A stretch of DNA of 21,436 nucleotides, taken from positions 1 through 21,436 of the forward strand of contig DEIL01000274.1 of NCBI GenBank assembly GCA_002352445.1, written 5' to 3'. The DNA comes from Desulfobulbaceae bacterium UBA2775 (GTDB taxonomy: Bacteria; Desulfobacterota; Desulfobulbia; Desulfobulbales; Desulfocapsaceae). The notes under the pieces were generated by a model, which was not told the DNA's origin, made no database searches, and worked only from the letters and a program-made list of their open reading frames with translations. Below are positions 14,593 to 21,436 of this stretch, piece by piece; positions within the stretch are counted from its first letter, which is position 1; each line of letters opens with the position of its first letter. Made by a program: the position numbers and the translations under genes.

Positions 14593-14925
14593 ATGGCACC
14601 TAGAACAAAATATGATTTGGATTTATTCAGACAACTCGTATTGAGTGGGAAAACCAAGGGTGAAATAATGGCTGAAATGGCAATTAAAAATTATCCGACG
14701 TTTAACAGCCTTAAATTGAAATTGATGGAAGTTGATAAAAAATATTATCGAGTCAAGGCTAGTAAAAAGGTGGATGTAAAGAAAGTATTAAAGGCAACTA
14801 TTGGAAAAAGAAACACGCTTACTTTATCGTCGAAAATGTTTGAGGGAAGTGGATTTGTGCCGGGAAGTTCCTTTCTGGTTAAAATTAAAAAGAACAAGAT
14901 AAACCTGGCATTGATTGAAGAATAA
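14593..14925 (+). CDS. Small putative DNA-binding protein: N-terminal HTH-like helices and C-terminal AbrB/MazE-like hairpin
   Basis: A 110-residue basic protein. Residues about 8-45 look helical with the layout of a helix-turn-helix (LFRQLVLSGKTKGEIMAEM). Residues about 67-108 (IGKRNTLTLSSKMF, GFVPGSSFLVKI) match the SpoVT/AbrB swapped-hairpin pattern 'vgkrg-itlp...GlkpGd-v.v', although the usual Pro is missing. ATG 14593 is preferred over ATG 14557 because GGGAGG at 14583-14588 lies just before it. A regulator or an antitoxin-like protein are both possible; no toxin gene lies beside it. The gene and its upstream region are clearly richer in A/T than the neighbours, which fits acquisition by transfer. 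I do not recognise a named family. Confidence 0.65.
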   Translation: MAPRTKYDLDLFRQLVLSGKTKGEIMAEMAIKNYPTFNSLKLKLMEVDKKYYRVKASKKVDVKKVLKATIGKRNTLTLSSKMFEGSGFVPGSSFLVKIKKNKINLALIEE

Positions 14926-14954
14926 AAAAGAGAAAGCCGACCAGTAAAACAATT

Positions 14955-14976
14955 TACCATTCTCATGGTAGAATGG
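14955..14976 (+). promoter_or_regulatory. Two mutually exclusive hairpins just before the DUF3616 gene
   Basis: TACCAT (14955-14960) pairs with ATGGTA (14965-14970) around TCTC. Alternatively CCATTCT (14957-14963) pairs with AGAATGG (14970-14976) around CATGGT. Both are perfect but share bases, and the second hides the only purine-rich stretch before ATG 14985. Confidence 0.35.
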
Positions 14977-14984
14977 AATTATAA

Positions 14985-15974
14985 ATGAATTTTTTAAGGG
15001 GATTTTTCACTCTTTTTATATCACTTCTTGGTCTTATGTTATTGCCAATTATCCAGTCAGGTGCAGTTGTTTCTGAATCTCCTTTAGTCGATAGATTTTT
15101 AGATATATATGAGCCATCAGGGGTTCTGTATCTTTCAAACGGTGACGTCCTGATAATTGAGGATGATGGCAGAAATCCTCTCCATCTTATTTCTATTGCG
15201 GATCATTCAGGTTTTGATTTTTCCGGTCCATTTGTCACTATGAAACTATCGACACCAGTGGATGATCTGGAAGGTATCACACTGGGCAGAGATGAGACCG
15301 TTTTTCTGATTACTTCGTTTTCCCTTGACAAGAAAAAAAAGAGAAAAAAGAAAAGACAACGGCTGATTCAATTTCAGATTAAAGATGATCAGGTCGTTCA
15401 TGAACTTCATTTCGATAATCTTTTACCCTATCTGATTCAGCAGTTAAATAAGGAAGAACATTTCGATGCCGGGGGTACTGATACTCTCAATATTGAAGGA
15501 ATTACTTTCGACACCGAGATGAAACGTCTTCTAATTGGGCTTCGATCTCCCTTGACTAAAGGTAAAGCTATTATCGTCGTTCTCGAAAACCCTTATGATA
15601 TTTTTTCTGGAACCACTCCACCCCTTTTCGCCGTCAACAATATTGTGGTGGACCTGGATGGAGGAGGTGTCCGTGGGATTACCTACGATCACTCTCTTAA
15701 TTTGTATCTGATATCCAATGAAGTTGAAAACAAAAAAGGCAAATTGCGACCGGGTCTATGGGCATGGGATGGAAATTCTGCACATAAACCGATCAGGATC
15801 TCACTACCCAAAATGAAGGGGATAAAAAATATTGAAGGGATTACCCCGATAACCCTTGGCGCCAACCATTTCCTCCTCCTTGTGTGCGATGATGGAGATA
15901 AGAAAAAAGGGAAGGGTGGTCATTATATTATAATTGATGCCGGGTCATTGTCAGAGATACCCCATCCTGGATAA
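14985..15974 (+). CDS. Exported DUF3616-type protein, probable beta-propeller
   Basis: A 329-residue protein with an N-terminal Sec signal: FLRGFF then a hydrophobic run, with likely cleavage after about residue 27. The body shows repeating 'EGIT' words at residues near 95, 173 and 286 (DDLEGITLG, NIEGITFD, NIEGITP) and 'GVRGITYD' near 229, which is how DUF3616 proteins look and suggests a propeller with one such turn per blade. A lysine/arginine-rich insert lies near 116-125 (DKKKKRKKKRQRL), as is common in this family. The molecular function of DUF3616 is not known; relatives of the fold include phytase- and esterase-like proteins. The start has a poor ribosome binding site, with alternative hairpins directly upstream. 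The next gene, 84 bases downstream, is also exported. Confidence 0.72.
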   Translation: MNFLRGFFTLFISLLGLMLLPIIQSGAVVSESPLVDRFLDIYEPSGVLYLSNGDVLIIEDDGRNPLHLISIADHSGFDFSGPFVTMKLSTPVDDLEGITLGRDETVFLITSFSLDKKKKRKKKRQRLIQFQIKDDQVVHELHFDNLLPYLIQQLNKEEHFDAGGTDTLNIEGITFDTEMKRLLIGLRSPLTKGKAIIVVLENPYDIFSGTTPPLFAVNNIVVDLDGGGVRGITYDHSLNLYLISNEVENKKGKLRPGLWAWDGNSAHKPIRISLPKMKGIKNIEGITPITLGANHFLLLVCDDGDKKKGKGGHYIIIDAGSLSEIPHPG

Positions 15975-16017
15975 TATTGTATTTTCCTGTTTGACTTTCC
16001 TCTGAGCTGTTACCACA

Positions 16018-16042
16018 CTGTAGGACATGAACATGTCTACAG
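16018..16042. promoter_or_regulatory. Palindrome ahead of the YyaL-type gene, operator-like
   Basis: CTGTAGGACATG and CATGTCTACAG are inverted copies around AA, with one bulged G in the left arm. It lies just before the AAGGAG ribosome binding site (16045-16050). It could be an operator for a dimeric regulator or an RNA hairpin. Confidence 0.45.
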
Positions 16043-16058
16043 AAAAGGAGAAAGTTCA

Positions 16059-18296
16059 ATGTTTCGCATAATTTTAACCTGTCTCATCATGAGTGCATTG
16101 CCTATGATTGTACGGTCAGTACAGGCACAGGGCGGTGAAAACCGTATTCACAATCAAGTGCAGAAAAAACTTGCTTCAGGAGAAAAATCAAACCGCCTGA
16201 TAAATGAGAATAGTCCCTATCTGCTGCAGCATGCCTTTAACCCTGTAGAGTGGTATCCTTGGGGTGAGCAGGCCTTTGCCAGGGCAAAAAATGAGAACAA
16301 ACCAATCTTTCTTTCCATTGGTTATTCTACCTGCCACTGGTGCCATGTCATGGCCCATGAATCCTTTGAAAATCCAGAGATTGCGGCAATTTTAAATAAA
16401 TGGTTCATCAGTATCAAGGTTGATCGGGAAGAACGGCCGGATATTGATCAGATGTATATGGCGGCAACTCAGGCGATGACAGGCTCCGGCGGTTGGCCCA
16501 TGTCAGTTTTTTTGATGGACGATGGCAGTCCTTTTTATGCAGGAACCTATTTCCCACCGAAGTCATCCGGCGGTCGTCCAGGATTTAAAGATCTGCTGAC
16601 AACCATCCATAAAGCCTGGCAGGATCGGAAGGGAGATCTGCAGAAATCGGCCAGTAAGATGGTTGCTATGCTGGAAAGTGGTAATACATCTCCAGTCAGT
16701 ACTATTAAACCGGGTGTTCTTGTACGTGGCCATGAGTTGCTGGCTGAAAGTTACGACCAAAAAGAAGGTGGGTTTGGTCAAGCACCCAAGTTTCCGAGAC
16801 CGGTTGTCTTTTCCTTTCTTTTTTCCCGGCACCTTGCCACTGGTGAGGAAAAGGGTCGTGATATGGCACTCTTCACCCTCAAAAAGATGGCTGAGGGTGG
16901 CATGTATGATCAGATTGGCGGTGGGTTTCATCGTTATTCTGTCGATGAACGCTGGTTTGTCCCACACTTTGAAAAGATGCTTTATGATCAGGCCCAGCTT
17001 GTCGATTCCTATCTCGATGCATTTCAGATCACAAATAATGATCGGTATGCGGAGATAGCAAGAGATACTTTCGCTTATCTCCTCAGAGATATGCGTGACC
17101 CGGCAGGGGGGTTTTATTCAGCCGAGGATGCAGACAGCGATAATCCATATGCTCCTGGAGAGCATGGTGAAGGTGCATTCTATCTCTGGACCCGGGAGGA
17201 TCTGAAGAAGAAACTGGGGTCTGAATCGGCCGATATCTTCAGCTACAGGTACGGAGTGGAGCGTAAAGGCAATGTAAAACGTGATCCTATGAGTGAGTTT
17301 ACAGGGAGAAATATTCTGTACCTGGCACATACTGTCGATGAGACGGCTGTCCATTTTGAAGTAAGCAGAGAGCAGGTTGAAAAAACCCTGACCAATTCAA
17401 AAGAAATTCTGTTCAAGGCACGTATAGAGAGAAAACGACCCCATCTTGATGATAAGGTAATTACGGCCTGGAACGGTATGATGATCGGAGTCCTGGCCAA
17501 AGGAAGCAGGATTTTGCAAGACCCGACACTCCTGGCAACAGCTGTGCAGGCGGCAACTTTTCTGAAGGAAAATCTCTATAATGAGACTAACCATACATTA
17601 CAGCGTCGTTTTCGGAATCAGGAGGCCGGCCTGCCGGGACAGCTGGATGATTATGCCTATCTTGTGGATGGGCTGCTGGATTTGTACCAGGCAAGTCAGG
17701 ATCCACAGTGGCTCAGCTGGGCGACAGAGTTGACTCGGCAGCAGATAGCACTGTTCTGGAATGAGACGGGCAGCTTCTTTTTTGACAGTGTAGCTGATTC
17801 CAGTGTTAAGGTGAGGATGAGGGACAGGTACGATGGTGCAGAGCCCGCAGGTAACTCTGTGGCGGCACATAATTTGCTGCGTCTTGCTCAGCTGCAGAAC
17901 AAACCGTTATGGCAGCAGATGGGACGCAACCTTATGGAATCTTTTGCGGAGGTGATTAACCGTTATCCACCCGCGATGCCGCTTATGCTCACTGCCTGGC
18001 AACAGATCGACACCAAGCCTTCCCAGGTGGTTATTGCCGGTGAACGGGGGAGGGAAGATACGAAAGCACTGCGGCATATTGTTGACCGATTTTTTGACCC
18101 GAACCGCCTTTTTCTGTTGGCGGATGGTGCTGGAAATCAAACCTACCTTGCGCGGACACTTCCCTTTCTGGAAACTGTCAGGCCTATAGGGAGTAAGGCT
18201 ACGGCCTATGTCTGTTCCGATTTCACCTGCAAGATGCCGGTGACTGATCCATTAGCTCTGCAGCAGCAGTTGGAAGGGCAAAAAATAGTAAACTGA
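16059..18296 (+). CDS. Exported thioredoxin-fold DUF255 protein (YyaL / SPATA20 family)
   Basis: A 745-residue member of the YyaL family. Residues 1-23 form a signal peptide (hydrophobic core, likely cut after VQA), so the protein is probably periplasmic. Residues 45-170 are the DUF255 thioredoxin-like domain with NSPYLLQHAFNPVEWYPWG and the active CHWCHVM motif (C92, C95), followed by KVDREERPDID and GGWPMSVFL. The remaining ~570 residues resemble an (alpha/alpha)6 barrel of the glycoside-hydrolase/epimerase type (GGMYDQIGGGFHRYSVD, FEKMLYDQAQL, FYSAEDADS, ITAWNGMMI, YDGAEPAGNS), ending with the conserved YVCSDFTCKMP. It is full length for the family. The biochemical role is unsettled; the fold suggests redox or sugar-related work. 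The ribosome binding site AAGGAG is strong. Confidence 0.93.
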   Translation: MFRIILTCLIMSALPMIVRSVQAQGGENRIHNQVQKKLASGEKSNRLINENSPYLLQHAFNPVEWYPWGEQAFARAKNENKPIFLSIGYSTCHWCHVMAHESFENPEIAAILNKWFISIKVDREERPDIDQMYMAATQAMTGSGGWPMSVFLMDDGSPFYAGTYFPPKSSGGRPGFKDLLTTIHKAWQDRKGDLQKSASKMVAMLESGNTSPVSTIKPGVLVRGHELLAESYDQKEGGFGQAPKFPRPVVFSFLFSRHLATGEEKGRDMALFTLKKMAEGGMYDQIGGGFHRYSVDERWFVPHFEKMLYDQAQLVDSYLDAFQITNNDRYAEIARDTFAYLLRDMRDPAGGFYSAEDADSDNPYAPGEHGEGAFYLWTREDLKKKLGSESADIFSYRYGVERKGNVKRDPMSEFTGRNILYLAHTVDETAVHFEVSREQVEKTLTNSKEILFKARIERKRPHLDDKVITAWNGMMIGVLAKGSRILQDPTLLATAVQAATFLKENLYNETNHTLQRRFRNQEAGLPGQLDDYAYLVDGLLDLYQASQDPQWLSWATELTRQQIALFWNETGSFFFDSVADSSVKVRMRDRYDGAEPAGNSVAAHNLLRLAQLQNKPLWQQMGRNLMESFAEVINRYPPAMPLMLTAWQQIDTKPSQVVIAGERGREDTKALRHIVDRFFDPNRLFLLADGAGNQTYLARTLPFLETVRPIGSKATAYVCSDFTCKMPVTDPLALQQQLEGQKIVN

Positions 18297-18343
18297 TGAA
18301 TCTATATGAAATTCATTTCGTGGGTGTTAGTAAGGGTTGAATT

Positions 18344-18367
18344 ATGATTGTTGATAAACCGCTATGA
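18344..18367 (+). CDS. Seven-residue upstream open frame overlapping the MFS start
   Basis: ATG 18344 opens MIVDKPL and stops at TGA 18365-18367, which overlaps the transporter's ATG (ATGA). AAGGG at 18332-18336 is well spaced for this frame, whereas the transporter's own ATG has no recognisable ribosome binding site. This layout would allow coupled translation or attenuation. It may also be fortuitous. Confidence 0.35.
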   Translation: MIVDKPL

Positions 18368-19545
18368 AAAACAATACCCTTGCTACACTCCTTCTCTCTG
18401 TCTTTATTGCCCTGCTTGGTATCGGTATCATTGTTCCGGTGATGCCGGTGTTTGCTTCTGAACTTGGTGCCGGCGGCTTTGCCCTTGGCATGATTATCGC
18501 CGCTTTTTCAATCAGCAGAGGGGTGCTGCAGCCTGTTGTCGGTAATCTATCCGACAAGTGGGGTCGGAAAAATTTTCTCATAGCCGGTCTATTCATCTAC
18601 GGCATCGTCGGCCTGCTCATTCCTCAGGCAACAAATGTAGGCAATTTAATAGCTATACGTGCCTTTCATGGGGTCGGTTCCGCAATGATTGTGCCCATAG
18701 CCATGGCCTATGTCGGCCTGCTCTCCCCGGTGGGGCATGAAGGACGCTATATGAGTTATCTCAATATAGCGATATTCTGCGGCATTGGCTGCGGGCCGGT
18801 GATTGGAGGACTGGTTTCAGATCTTTTTGGCTTTGCTTCTGTTTTTTATCTTATGGCGATATTGAGTTTTATTGCTCTGATTCTGGTAATCAGCAATATG
18901 CCAAAACGCAGTCCTACAGAGCTAAAGGAGGGCACAACTGTTTTAGGAAGTATAAAAAGAATGGTTGGAAACAGCAGAACCGCAGGTATACTTCTGGCCC
19001 GATATGCTACCATGATCATCATGGTGCCGACAATGGCCTTTTTACCCTTGTTAATGTCAAGCTGGCCGGTTCATACCGGTTTGCAGGTTGGGATGGTTAT
19101 CGCCTACAGAACTCTTACCAATGCTGTTTTGCAGGTTCCTTTTGGAAAGGTTGCCGATAAGTACAATAAGCTTACTCTGCTGCTGGCAGGAGTTATGTGC
19201 ATGAGTTTGGCTGTCCTGGCAATCCCCTCCATGGAAAATGTTGTGTCCATGACGATTCTCTACATCATCCTCGGTATTGGGGAAGCGGTAATATGGCCGG
19301 TACTGGGCGCCTATGCCACAGAAGAGGGGAGAGCGCATTATGGTCAGGGGACAATGATGGGGATGTTCAGTTTTACCATGAGCGGCGGGGTTCTCACGGG
19401 AGCAGTACTGGCGGGGATAAGTATGGATATGGTCGGTATAGAGTGGGCCTACTATACCTGTGGAGCAGCGGTGTTGCTGCTTACCCTGGTAGCAGCAAAA
19501 ATGATTTTCAGTGGAGAACAGAAAGCGACAGCTGTAAAGATGTAA
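18364..19545 (+). CDS. Major facilitator superfamily transporter, drug-efflux (DHA1-like)
   Basis: A 393-residue inner-membrane protein with about twelve hydrophobic segments. After the first segment, IIVPVMPVFASELG resembles the TetA/DHA1 opening. Motif A appears between segments 2 and 3 as GNLSDKWGRK, and the helix-5 'antiporter' motif is represented by GIGCGPVIGGLVSDLFG. The second half repeats a weaker motif A (GKVADKYNK), as expected for a 6+6 fold. It would use the proton gradient to export small molecules; the substrate cannot be inferred. The start is fixed by the length and by overlap with a tiny upstream frame. Hairpins at its end and a terminator at 19610 isolate it from the converging S1-protein gene. 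Confidence 0.88.
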   Translation: MKNNTLATLLLSVFIALLGIGIIVPVMPVFASELGAGGFALGMIIAAFSISRGVLQPVVGNLSDKWGRKNFLIAGLFIYGIVGLLIPQATNVGNLIAIRAFHGVGSAMIVPIAMAYVGLLSPVGHEGRYMSYLNIAIFCGIGCGPVIGGLVSDLFGFASVFYLMAILSFIALILVISNMPKRSPTELKEGTTVLGSIKRMVGNSRTAGILLARYATMIIMVPTMAFLPLLMSSWPVHTGLQVGMVIAYRTLTNAVLQVPFGKVADKYNKLTLLLAGVMCMSLAVLAIPSMENVVSMTILYIILGIGEAVIWPVLGAYATEEGRAHYGQGTMMGMFSFTMSGGVLTGAVLAGISMDMVGIEWAYYTCGAAVLLLTLVAAKMIFSGEQKATAVKM

Positions 19546-19553
19546 CTGTCGCT
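19524..19553 (+). repeat. Perfect 8-base inverted repeat spanning the MFS stop codon
   Basis: AGCGACAG (19524-19531) and CTGTCGCT (19546-19553) pair perfectly around a 14-base loop that contains the end of the gene. There is no T-run, so it is probably an mRNA end-stabilising hairpin rather than a terminator. Confidence 0.4.
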
Positions 19554-19609
19554 TATTGCCTGGAGTAAGGCCCTAAAAGCCTTCAGCCTACAACCTGTCA
19601 ACTTCGGTT

Positions 19610-19630
19610 GCGGGCAAAGCCCGCTTTAGT
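19610..19630 (+). terminator. Probable intrinsic terminator of the MFS gene
   Basis: GCGGGC (19610-19615), loop AAA, and GCCCGC (19619-19624) form a compact GC-rich hairpin followed by a T-rich tract (TTTAGTATTATTT). It overlaps the very end of the converging minus-strand gene. Confidence 0.6.
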
Positions 19631-19631
19631 A

Positions 19632-20828
19632 TTATTTCTTTTCCGCCAGTTTAGCCTTTAACAGTGCTCCCAGGCTGCCAACATCACTTGTACCTTTTTT
19701 CTTCTTATTCCCTGAAATATAAGATTTATACTCAGACTGTTCTGCTACATCTTTGCTTTCCGGTGATACATAATCTGTCGGTACCAGACTTATGCGCCTG
19801 TCGTTCAGATCAGTGCTTTCTATGTTCACATCAATATTCTGCCCTTCTTCCATCACTTCTCTCGGATGGTGGATTTTACGTCCGCCACCAAGTTTTGAAA
19901 TATGGATTAGCCCGTCAATGCCGGGAGCCAGAGTAACAAAGGCACCGAATTGTGCCAGCCGGGCTACAGTCCCAGTATGTGTGGTGCCTTCGGGGAATTG
20001 CTCTGAAACAGTGTCCCACGGGTCGGCCAAGGTCTCCTTGTAGCTGAGGGATATTCTGTCTTTTTCCCAGTCGATCTTTTTGACAACGACGGACACTTTC
20101 TGGTCGACATGAAAATAATCAGCTACATTTTCTACTCGACTCCAGCCGATCTCGGAGATTGGAATAAGGCCGTCAATTCCTCCAATATCAACAAAAGCAC
20201 CGAAATCTCTTACGGAACTGATCACGCCATCCACTGTTTGCCCTTCCTCAAGTACCTGCTGTAATTTCTCCTTGAGTTCTTCCCGTTCGGCTTCCTGGAT
20301 AGCCCGGGCCGAGAGTACCAGGTTGCGTCCCCCCTCTTCAAAACGACTGATCAGAAATTTCATATGGGTTTCGAGGTATTCTTTCGCTGCATCTTCAACT
20401 CTTCTCAGTCCCATCTGGGAATAGGGACAGAAACTACGTATATTGCCGCCAAGGGTGACTTCAAATCCGCCTTTAATTTCGGCCTTAACAAAACCTTCCA
20501 CAGGTATCTGGCTGCGAAATGCTTCCTGGAGATGGGCGTTGCTGGAGCCGGAACCAATTGTCGTGGTAAAGAGCTGTTCTGAACCTCTTGTCTGGAGAAA
20601 ATAGACATCAATCCTGTCACCGATTTCTTTGATGAAATTTCCTTCCTTGTCGGCCAGTTCTGAGCTGTTCAGTACCCCTTCACTTTTGCCGCCTACATCC
20701 AGAAAGGTGGTCTCCTGGCCAATTCCTACTATTGTTGCAGTGATCTTCTCACCCGGCTTGATGCGTCGCAGTTTTTTAGTCTCTTCCACTTTAAACAACT
20801 CTTCGAAACTTTCATTTTTTACTTCCAT
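19632..20828 (-). CDS. S1 RNA-binding domain protein with four S1 repeats
   Basis: A 398-residue protein related to ribosomal protein S1. Four OB-fold S1 units are visible: about 25-92 (GEKITATIVGIGQETTFLDVG), about 108-174 (VEGFVKAEIKGGFEVTLGG, the most diverged), about 192-262 (VDGVISSVRDFGAFVDIGG, with DGLIPISEIG and DRISLSYK) and about 280-352 (HTGTVARLAQFGAFVTLAPG, with DGLIHISKLGG). Typical RpsA has six repeats and 550 or more residues, so this is a shorter paralogue, probably not the only S1 of the cell. The tail is rich in Lys and Ser. ACACAGGA precedes ATG 20828 at good spacing. It lies 20 bases after the upstream radical SAM gene on the same strand, so the two are probably one operon. 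Confidence 0.9.
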   Translation of the reverse strand: MEVKNESFEELFKVEETKKLRRIKPGEKITATIVGIGQETTFLDVGGKSEGVLNSSELADKEGNFIKEIGDRIDVYFLQTRGSEQLFTTTIGSGSSNAHLQEAFRSQIPVEGFVKAEIKGGFEVTLGGNIRSFCPYSQMGLRRVEDAAKEYLETHMKFLISRFEEGGRNLVLSARAIQEAEREELKEKLQQVLEEGQTVDGVISSVRDFGAFVDIGGIDGLIPISEIGWSRVENVADYFHVDQKVSVVVKKIDWEKDRISLSYKETLADPWDTVSEQFPEGTTHTGTVARLAQFGAFVTLAPGIDGLIHISKLGGGRKIHHPREVMEEGQNIDVNIESTDLNDRRISLVPTDYVSPESKDVAEQSEYKSYISGNKKKKGTSDVGSLGALLKAKLAEKK

Positions 20829-20848
20829 GTTGATCCTGTGTCCTATGT

Positions 20849-21436
20849 CTATGTTGTGTGGTGAACAGCTAGAGAAAGCACTCTGTCATTTTCCCGGAAC
20901 ATCAACCGCTTCCGGCAGAGCTCGGTTATAAAGGTCGCAAGTGATTCTTCTTTGAGGCCTTTGAAGTTTTTTAGAATATCATTCATTGTCTTAGGGGTAT
21001 GGCAGAAAATATAGATCCTCCTCGAAAGTCCTTTTAGCCTGTGTTGCAGGGGCAGGCCTGTCGGGTATTCCTGCCGGATTATAAGAAAAGTTCCACCGTC
21101 ACGGTATTGCAGGGCGGATTTTCCTTTATCCTTTCTCATTTTATGAAAACTCTGCCACTGTTCTATTTTCTGGTATACCGGCTTCCATCGTCTGTGCTGC
21201 AGCGTACGATCGCCCCTGTAGCCATTTACCAGATGTTTAAGAGATTTGTGATATCGCTGTGGGAAGAGTTTTTTTGTTTTGTAATGCACTAAAATGGCAT
21301 TGATGCCAAATTTACCGTAGTTTTTGTGTATTGGTGATTCGTGGCCAAGAAAAAAGGCGGCAGGTGAGAGGGGGTGGTAGGGCAGGACAAATTCGAGGTT
21401 TGCAAGAGTCTCTGCTATTTCTTTCTTTGTTGTGGT
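20849..21436 (-). CDS. C-terminal part of a B12-binding/RiPP-maturation type radical SAM protein (partial)
   Basis: The frame is open from the window edge through stop 20849-20851, giving 195 residues with no stop; the beginning lies outside. The visible words resemble the C-terminal region of cobalamin-binding radical SAM proteins from peptide-modification loci (ribosomal peptide maturation radical SAM protein 1 group): LPYHPLSPAAAFFLG, NYGKFGINAI, the 'RDGGTFLIIRQ' strand (family pattern DG...L-D-R), a small winged-helix-like region, and the ending CRKRLMFRENDRVLSLAV (family pattern 'L-...-LM-...-G--YLSLAV'). Neither the radical SAM cysteines nor the B12 domain are inside the window, so the call depends on this tail. 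The S1-domain gene follows 20 bases later on the same strand. Alternatives are other B12-binding radical SAM enzymes. Confidence 0.55.
   Translation of the reverse strand, partial: TTTKKEIAETLANLEFVLPYHPLSPAAFFLGHESPIHKNYGKFGINAILVHYKTKKLFPQRYHKSLKHLVNGYRGDRTLQHRRWKPVYQKIEQWQSFHKMRKDKGKSALQYRDGGTFLIIRQEYPTGLPLQHRLKGLSRRIYIFCHTPKTMNDILKNFKGLKEESLATFITELCRKRLMFRENDRVLSLAVHHTT

Noticed and set aside
1..21436. CRISPR array, IS element or prophage
   Set aside because: No regularly spaced repeats, transposase, integrase or phage structural genes are visible on either strand.

Overview
The window looks like a chromosomal segment of a Gram-negative deltaproteobacterium. The best guess is Desulfobacterota, close to Desulfobulbaceae; this is inferred from gene families and context, not from a marker gene. 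Supporting signs are moderate GC, a lipobox lipoprotein and Sec signal peptides, a large Cache/PAS hybrid sensor kinase, a short S1-domain protein beside a radical-SAM gene, and dispersed REP-like palindromes with a companion GAATTCGTAAAAAC repeat. No IS element, integrase, CRISPR array or phage gene was seen.

Layout. (1) 1-1137 is the tail of a lipid/polyene-like gene cluster: the end of a probable methyltransferase, a membrane-anchored NodB-type deacetylase, and an acyl carrier protein gene broken by a frameshift and lacking a normal start. (2) 1319-1484 holds a minus-strand tRNA-Cys(GCA) with encoded CCA, a clear sigma70-type promoter and a strong intrinsic terminator. (3) 1500-5228 is a plus-strand, tightly packed set: RNase III, an Elp3-like radical SAM protein and an ABC-F ATPase, all connected with RNA or translation. 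(4) 5232-8308 is on the minus strand: a lipoprotein, an SRPBCC-SDR fusion (TIGR01777 type) and a polytopic membrane protein. (5) 8435-10796 is on the plus strand: a CYTH-like/CHAD protein followed by an orphan ParA-type ATPase. (6) 10942-14103, minus strand, is a 1053-residue hybrid histidine kinase, with a REP-like palindrome beyond each end. (7) 14104-14925 is an AT-rich stretch with a small HTH/AbrB-like protein and a possible SPFH gene fragment. (8) 14985-19545, plus strand, has an exported DUF3616 protein, an exported YyaL/DUF255 thioredoxin-fold protein and an MFS transporter. (9) 19632-21436, minus strand, has the C-terminal part of a probable RiPP-maturation type radical SAM enzyme followed by a four-S1-domain protein.

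How the genes may work together. The rnc/radical-SAM/ABC-F set is a plausible RNA-processing and ribosome-maintenance operon. Its RNase III is unusual because a metal-binding Asp aligns with Cys. The CHAD-ParA pair is the most suggestive new partnership: CHAD domains bind polyphosphate, and ParA/MinD ATPases without ParB can position cytoplasmic cargo, so a polyphosphate-granule positioning system is a testable hypothesis. The radical SAM gene at the right edge hints at a peptide-modification locus that continues outside the window.
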